A DNA stretch of 64,000 bases from the NCBI GenBank assembly GCA_034416335.1, contig DAOULV010000007.1, forward strand, positions 13,162 through 77,161. Direction: 5' to 3'. This DNA is from MGML01 sp034416335. GTDB lineage: Bacteria > Chloroflexota > Dehalococcoidia > Dehalococcoidales > UBA2162. Positions 60,751 through 64,000 of the stretch are shown one piece after another. The position numbers were made by a program, and so were the translations under genes. Within the stretch, counting starts at the first letter, position 1, and the number at the start of each line of letters is the position of its first letter. Below the pieces are notes generated by a model. It was not told the DNA's origin, made no database searches, and saw nothing but the letters and a program-made list of their open reading frames with translations.

Positions 60751-61053
60751 CTAATTAGGATCTTCGTCCCAAACAACGTAAAACGTCTTGCCACAACCAC
60801 GACAAATCATTTCAATATAGTACTCCCCGGTTCTATAGAGGTCTTCCTGGGCGTAGAAAGTAACCGTATTGCCATGTAGTGGCCAAGACGGTACCTTTGT
60901 AATCTCCACCCCACAATGTGGACATCCGAAGGCTAAACAACGAACTGTGTACTTGGGACCTGCGGTGTATTTTTGATCAAGAATCTTTTCTACTTGATTA
61001 TCGAAATCCGCACTATCCTCATGCCTACCAAACAGTCTACTTAAAAATCCCAT
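60751..61053 (-). CDS. Small zinc-ribbon-like protein
   Basis: A 100-residue protein; start at the ATG at 61053 (MGFLSRLFGRHED) with AGAGAGAA before it. Two CxxC knuckles, CPHC near residue 47 and CRGCG near 88, flank a strand-rich region and could hold one zinc. The first residues resemble an amphipathic membrane-seeking helix. No family is recognised. 13-base gap to the gene upstream. Confidence 0.6.
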   Translation of the reverse strand: MGFLSRLFGRHEDSADFDNQVEKILDQKYTAGPKYTVRCLAFGCPHCGVEITKVPSWPLHGNTVTFYAQEDLYRTGEYYIEMICRGCGKTFYVVWDEDPN

Positions 61054-61066
61054 AACAATTCTCTCT

Positions 61067-61639
61067 TCATTTCTTTCCGCGTAACTTACCAATCCTACTG
61101 ATGTCATTTATAATTATTTTTTTGTCTACTTTATCCGGAAGTTTAGTCAATGCTGTGCGATAGTCCGTATCTGCCTCATCTAATAAACCGATTTTCTCGT
61201 AAAACAATCCTCTTCGCTGGTAATAATCCCATCTATCTGTAAGCCGAATAGCTTCTCTAAAATCAGACTCAGCTTGCTCACGGTCGATGTTTACATGTCG
61301 TATAGCCCTGTAAAGGAGTTTCTCATCTAAGGAAGGCTCGTGCTTACTCTCTTTTATAATTAAGATTGCACATAAAAGGGTGAAAGGCAGTGCAAAAAGT
61401 AAAATAATTCCTGGTCGAATCCAATATAACGTGCTCTCAGGATCTACGTAAGGAACAGGAATCACTTTGACTAATAGGAGAATACTTAGCACCAAAGCTA
61501 AAAAACTGATAGACAATCCGATGATAGCAAAAGGAGTACGATCTCGCAAAGGAGGTGCAGGTAGTAGGTCTGAAGAACATTTTATACAAGACATACTATC
61601 AAGTGGATTTAACGTTTTACATTTAATGCATTTAATCAT
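61067..61639 (-). CDS. Zinc-ribbon, two-TM, TPR-like membrane protein
   Basis: A 190-residue protein; start at the ATG at 61639 with AAGGAG eight bases upstream, which drops a 46-residue unconvincing extension. An N-terminal zinc ribbon CIKCKTLNP...CIKC is followed by two transmembrane helices (~35-58 and ~70-92) and a C-terminal tail with two TPR-like helical pairs (DYYQRRGLFYEKIGLLDEAD). This zinc-ribbon/TM/TPR layout is common among uncharacterised bacterial membrane adaptors. Confidence 0.68.
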   Translation of the reverse strand: MIKCIKCKTLNPLDSMSCIKCSSDLLPAPPLRDRTPFAIIGLSISFLALVLSILLLVKVIPVPYVDPESTLYWIRPGIILLFALPFTLLCAILIIKESKHEPSLDEKLLYRAIRHVNIDREQAESDFREAIRLTDRWDYYQRRGLFYEKIGLLDEADTDYRTALTKLPDKVDKKIIINDISRIGKLRGKK

Positions 61640-61721
61640 AACCTTGAACTCCTTACCCAGTGTATAATATACGTTCTGGTATTTTACGTTCTTGTGTCGT
61701 CTGTAACCCATCCACCTTAAC

Positions 61722-62591
61722 TTATTCAAGTAATATCGGCGGAACATCTGCAAAGTGCAACTGTAATCCTGTCGCATCAGCAGGAACCCATATTACTAGA
61801 TCAAAGTGGTCGTGAATACCTCCGCGAAACACAAGATCCGGACCCCAGCTACCCCACTGATATTTCCCGAATACTTCTAATCCCTGGACGACTTCTGACC
61901 ACTTTCTGTCTTTATCATCAGTGAGAAAGACGCTGGATGCTGGAAATGAAGCAGTGCCGTTTGTACTTATATCTTCAACTTCGATCCACATCCTAACAGA
62001 TGTCTCCCCAAGTCTGTCTGCAGAGGTATCTCTTTCCATAGACATAATTGTAATTTTTAGCGACGTACTAGAAGATGATATAGGGAATTGGACTTTGAAA
62101 TGGGCAGTAACACCCTTGTCACTGTCTATGGTGATAGCGGTCGTACTGGATTCGCCAGAGGTATCACCACTCCAGTGATCGAAGGCATAGCCGGATGCTG
62201 GAGTGGCAGTGAGAGTTACCTCGGTGCCTTCAGTATAAGTATCATTGGTAGGAGTGACTGTACCGCTACCGTCAGGACTCACCGAAATACTTAGAGTGTA
62301 TTGTGCCTTGAAATGGGCAGTGACACTTTTATCACTGTCTAGAGTAATAGTAGCTGTGACGAAGGTACCTGTGGCATCACCACCCCAGTGATCAAAGACA
62401 TATCCTTCAGTCGGGGTAGCGGTAAGAGCAACATCAGTATCTTCAACATAGGTACCACTTGCGGGAATGACTGTTCCACTGCCATCAGGACTCACAGAGG
62501 TATTTAGCTGATATGAAGAGCTACATCCTCCAAACGCCATCGCAATAACGATAATAAATGTGATTAATTTGGGGACTCTTCCTTTTTTCAT
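61722..62591 (-). CDS. Lipoprotein with two InlB-B-type repeats
   Basis: A 289-residue lipoprotein. Signal peptide with lipobox AFGGC (Cys ~24); start at the ATG at 62591, AGAGG eight bases upstream. Residues ~30-165 are two tandem ~70-residue copies of the bacterial repeat domain (SVSPDGSGTVxP ... GYxFDHWxGD ... SDKxVTAHFK). The C-terminal ~115 residues form an unnamed beta-rich domain (RMWIEVEDIS, DDKDRKW) like DUF4352-type extracellular domains. Likely surface-exposed and involved in binding. Confidence 0.8.
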   Translation of the reverse strand: MKKGRVPKLITFIIVIAMAFGGCSSSYQLNTSVSPDGSGTVIPASGTYVEDTDVALTATPTEGYVFDHWGGDATGTFVTATITLDSDKSVTAHFKAQYTLSISVSPDGSGTVTPTNDTYTEGTEVTLTATPASGYAFDHWSGDTSGESSTTAITIDSDKGVTAHFKVQFPISSSSTSLKITIMSMERDTSADRLGETSVRMWIEVEDISTNGTASFPASSVFLTDDKDRKWSEVVQGLEVFGKYQWGSWGPDLVFRGGIHDHFDLVIWVPADATGLQLHFADVPPILLE

Positions 62592-62879
62592 TACATTCAC
62601 CTCTCATCATTATCGTTGGGTTGAAAAGTATAGTAGTAGTGCCCGCCTATATTCGGAGAACCATGAACTCGACACCATTATTGCCGCCAATCATTTTGTT
62701 TTCCTTCGTTAAATATGATAACGGTCTTGCTACGTTATGTCAGTCTCCTAGGTGTATTGGCTAGTATATGTTAAATATCCCATATAAACAAGAGGTGGAG
62801 TCAAACTCCCTATAAAACAATGACTTTTTTTATCATTAAAGATGAATATATGAAGAATTCGTTAAAACCTTATAAAATT

Positions 62880-62904
62880 CTCCCCTGGAGTAGGGAGGTT
62901 TTTT
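62880..62904 (+). terminator. Weak terminator-like hairpin
   Basis: CTCCC (62880-62884) with GGGAG (62893-62897), then GTTTTTT. No plus-strand gene lies immediately upstream, so it may end an antisense or leader transcript, or be fortuitous. Confidence 0.3.
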
Positions 62905-62999
62905 CTTTTCTTATTCAATCCCTTTGTTGTCCCGGTGAGGGGTCGTGAAACAAGCTATATCTTCGAAGGGAATAAAATGACTTTTTGTTGGACAATGAA

Positions 63000-63019
63000 G
63001 CTGAAAAAGTATTTTCAGC
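63000..63019. repeat. Perfect hairpin upstream of the sigma-like gene
   Basis: GCTGAAAA (63000-63007), loop AGTA, TTTTCAGC (63012-63019). Possible operator or RNA stem; not followed by a T tract. Confidence 0.35.
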
Positions 63020-63090
63020 ACATTAAAAACTGAATACGAAAGCGACTATCTCTGAGCTTGAACGCTTGCCCTTCTTGAAAGGGGGTAAGT

Positions 63091-63873
63091 ATGAGTTCAA
63101 GCGTAATAGCTCCAGCATCGCCGGACGGCGGTAACGGCAATCATCAGGGTCATTGTAGCCAGTGTCATAGAATATGGACACTAAAAACGGCGCAGGGCGT
63201 TTGTCAGTGGTGCGGTCATCTGGCTTATTGCCAGTCATCACCAACAAAGCCCCGCAGTATCAAGTCTAGGTCTTACAGCCACAAAAAACAAGCTCCGGTC
63301 ATCGGTAACGGCTATGACCAGCTAGACGGCGAATGGTTACTCTATTACAGGGTAGCTTCCCGCTTCACCGACAAGGTAAAACCAGAGGACAAAGAGGACA
63401 TACTCCATACTATAATGATGACCCTTGCCGATGTGGAATGGAATAACGGACACAAGCCCTTTACCGAAGCGGTGATGTATCGGATTGCCAGCCGGACAGT
63501 ATCCGACTACTGGTTTAATCATTACAGCTATACCGCCGGACTGGACTGTAAACACTGTAGCAAGGCACAACGGCAAAAGTGTAAAGAGGACAACCTCTAT
63601 ACCCAATGTCCCAAAGCCATCAAACTGGAAAGCCTGAATAGACCTATCATAGACAGTGAAGGGCGGACTACCGAGCTGGGCGAACTGATTGCCGATGATA
63701 AAGCCCTTGACCTGGACGCCTGGGCAGACGCTAAAACCTTCATTCTCCGGTTTCCGAATAGACTTCTGGAAATAGCTCACAAGCTGGATACCGGAGACAA
63801 GCTGACAGCTACAGACAGTCAATATCTCTGGAGATTCCGCAAACGAGAGCAAAAAACTTTAATAGCGATGTAG
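63091..63873 (+). CDS. Zinc-finger protein with sigma-70 region 2-like domain
   Basis: A 260-residue protein. Residues ~20-45 form a zinc finger, CSQCHRIWTLKTAQGVCQWC. Residues ~75-150 resemble sigma-70 region 2: LLYYRVASRF, EDKEDILHTIMMTLADV, then YRIASRTVSDYWF. A second Cys-rich insert (CKHCSKAQRQKC) follows, and the end is an acidic then basic helical tail where region 4 would be, though no clear helix-turn-helix is seen. AAAGGGGG precedes the ATG. It may be a diverged sigma factor or a phage-type transcription regulator. Confidence 0.6.
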   Translation: MSSSVIAPASPDGGNGNHQGHCSQCHRIWTLKTAQGVCQWCGHLAYCQSSPTKPRSIKSRSYSHKKQAPVIGNGYDQLDGEWLLYYRVASRFTDKVKPEDKEDILHTIMMTLADVEWNNGHKPFTEAVMYRIASRTVSDYWFNHYSYTAGLDCKHCSKAQRQKCKEDNLYTQCPKAIKLESLNRPIIDSEGRTTELGELIADDKALDLDAWADAKTFILRFPNRLLEIAHKLDTGDKLTATDSQYLWRFRKREQKTLIAM

Positions 63874-64000
63874 AGATTTTAATCCATTTCGGAGACTTAT
63901 ATAGTGGAAGCTCCATCTAGGCTAGAGTATCTCAGCTAGGTGATAGCTTACTACTGGACAAGTGAGACGGAATTGCCCGCCGTCTCAGACTGTCAAAAGG

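Larger units (their letters stand above)
62592..63090. other. 499-base non-coding stretch
   Basis: No credible gene. It holds a short stem with a T tract (62880-62904, stem CTCCC/GGGAG), which could be a terminator, and a perfect 8-bp hairpin GCTGAAAA/TTTTCAGC at 63000-63019, 72 bases before the next coding start. Confidence 0.5.

Noticed and set aside
51643..64000. A right attachment site repeating the tRNA-Glu 3' end
   Set aside because: No copy of the T arm/acceptor sequence was found by reading; the short direct repeat TGCTACGAATTT at the integrase end is coding sequence.
1..64000. CRISPR array or cas genes
   Set aside because: No regularly spaced direct repeats and no Cas-like proteins were seen; the octamer array at 54286 has mixed orientation and irregular spacing.

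Overview
The window looks like a chromosomal segment of an anaerobic, heterotrophic bacterium. Its contents are a family 5 solute-binding protein, an aldehyde:ferredoxin oxidoreductase, a glutamate-mutase-type B12 enzyme, many family III CoA-transferases, many short-chain dehydrogenases (SDRs), and NuoF/NuoG-like electron-transfer proteins. This mix resembles sediment Chloroflexota (Dehalococcoidia) or some Desulfobacterota. That placement is an inference from gene content; there is no rRNA or other marker gene in the window.

Bases 1-51500 are a dense catabolic island. From the left it holds the 3' part of a peptide-type ABC substrate-binding protein, an SDR, two cupin-like genes, a plus-strand run (two SDRs, a crotonase-family protein, a zinc alcohol dehydrogenase), and then a minus-strand block from 22467 down to 8725. 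In transcription order that block reads: two SnoaL/NTF2-like proteins, an Old Yellow Enzyme-type flavoprotein, a cupin-like protein, a three-gene glutamate-mutase-like set (E, S and MutL/GlmL), two CoA-transferases, MmgE/PrpD, CoA-transferase, MmgE/PrpD. A divergent plus-strand block (22676-27227) holds an SDR, a tungsten-type aldehyde oxidoreductase and two sister SDRs, followed by a hicBA toxin-antitoxin pair. A second minus-strand block (33052-27768) has two CoA-transferases, a fumarate/APS-reductase-type flavoprotein, a ferredoxin and a pyruvate-kinase-C-like protein. A long plus-strand block (33309-47281) has NuoF-like, NuoG-GltD-like, flavoprotein, acyl-CoA synthetase alpha-like, two acyl-CoA dehydrogenases, enoyl-CoA hydratase, SDR and two CoA-transferases. 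An MFS exporter, a cupin, a four-carbon acid sugar kinase and a cyclase-family hydrolase close the island.

Together these genes suggest import of an organic acid or cyclic carboxylic acid and activation to CoA thioesters by transferases. Dehydrogenation, hydration and ketone steps (ACAD, ECH, SDR) and a B12-dependent carbon-skeleton rearrangement would follow, with electrons disposed of through flavoprotein and NuoF/G modules. The mutase lacks the residue that serves as general base in glutamate mutase, and two of the CoA-transferase paralogues lack the catalytic aspartate, so the substrate and chemistry may be new.

At 51567-51642 there is a tRNA-Glu(CTC), followed directly by a tyrosine integrase reading back toward it. 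From here to the end of the window lies a lower-GC mobile region: integrase and partner, XRE regulator, excisionase-like protein, an array of ACCTTCAC/GTGAAGGT octamers, a three-gene cluster (RuvA-C-like tail, coiled coil, zinc ribbon), small unknown and membrane proteins, a 3'-truncated IS3-family element, HEAT-repeat, zinc-ribbon/TPR and lipoprotein genes, and a sigma-factor-like zinc-ribbon protein. The distal attachment site was not found in the window.
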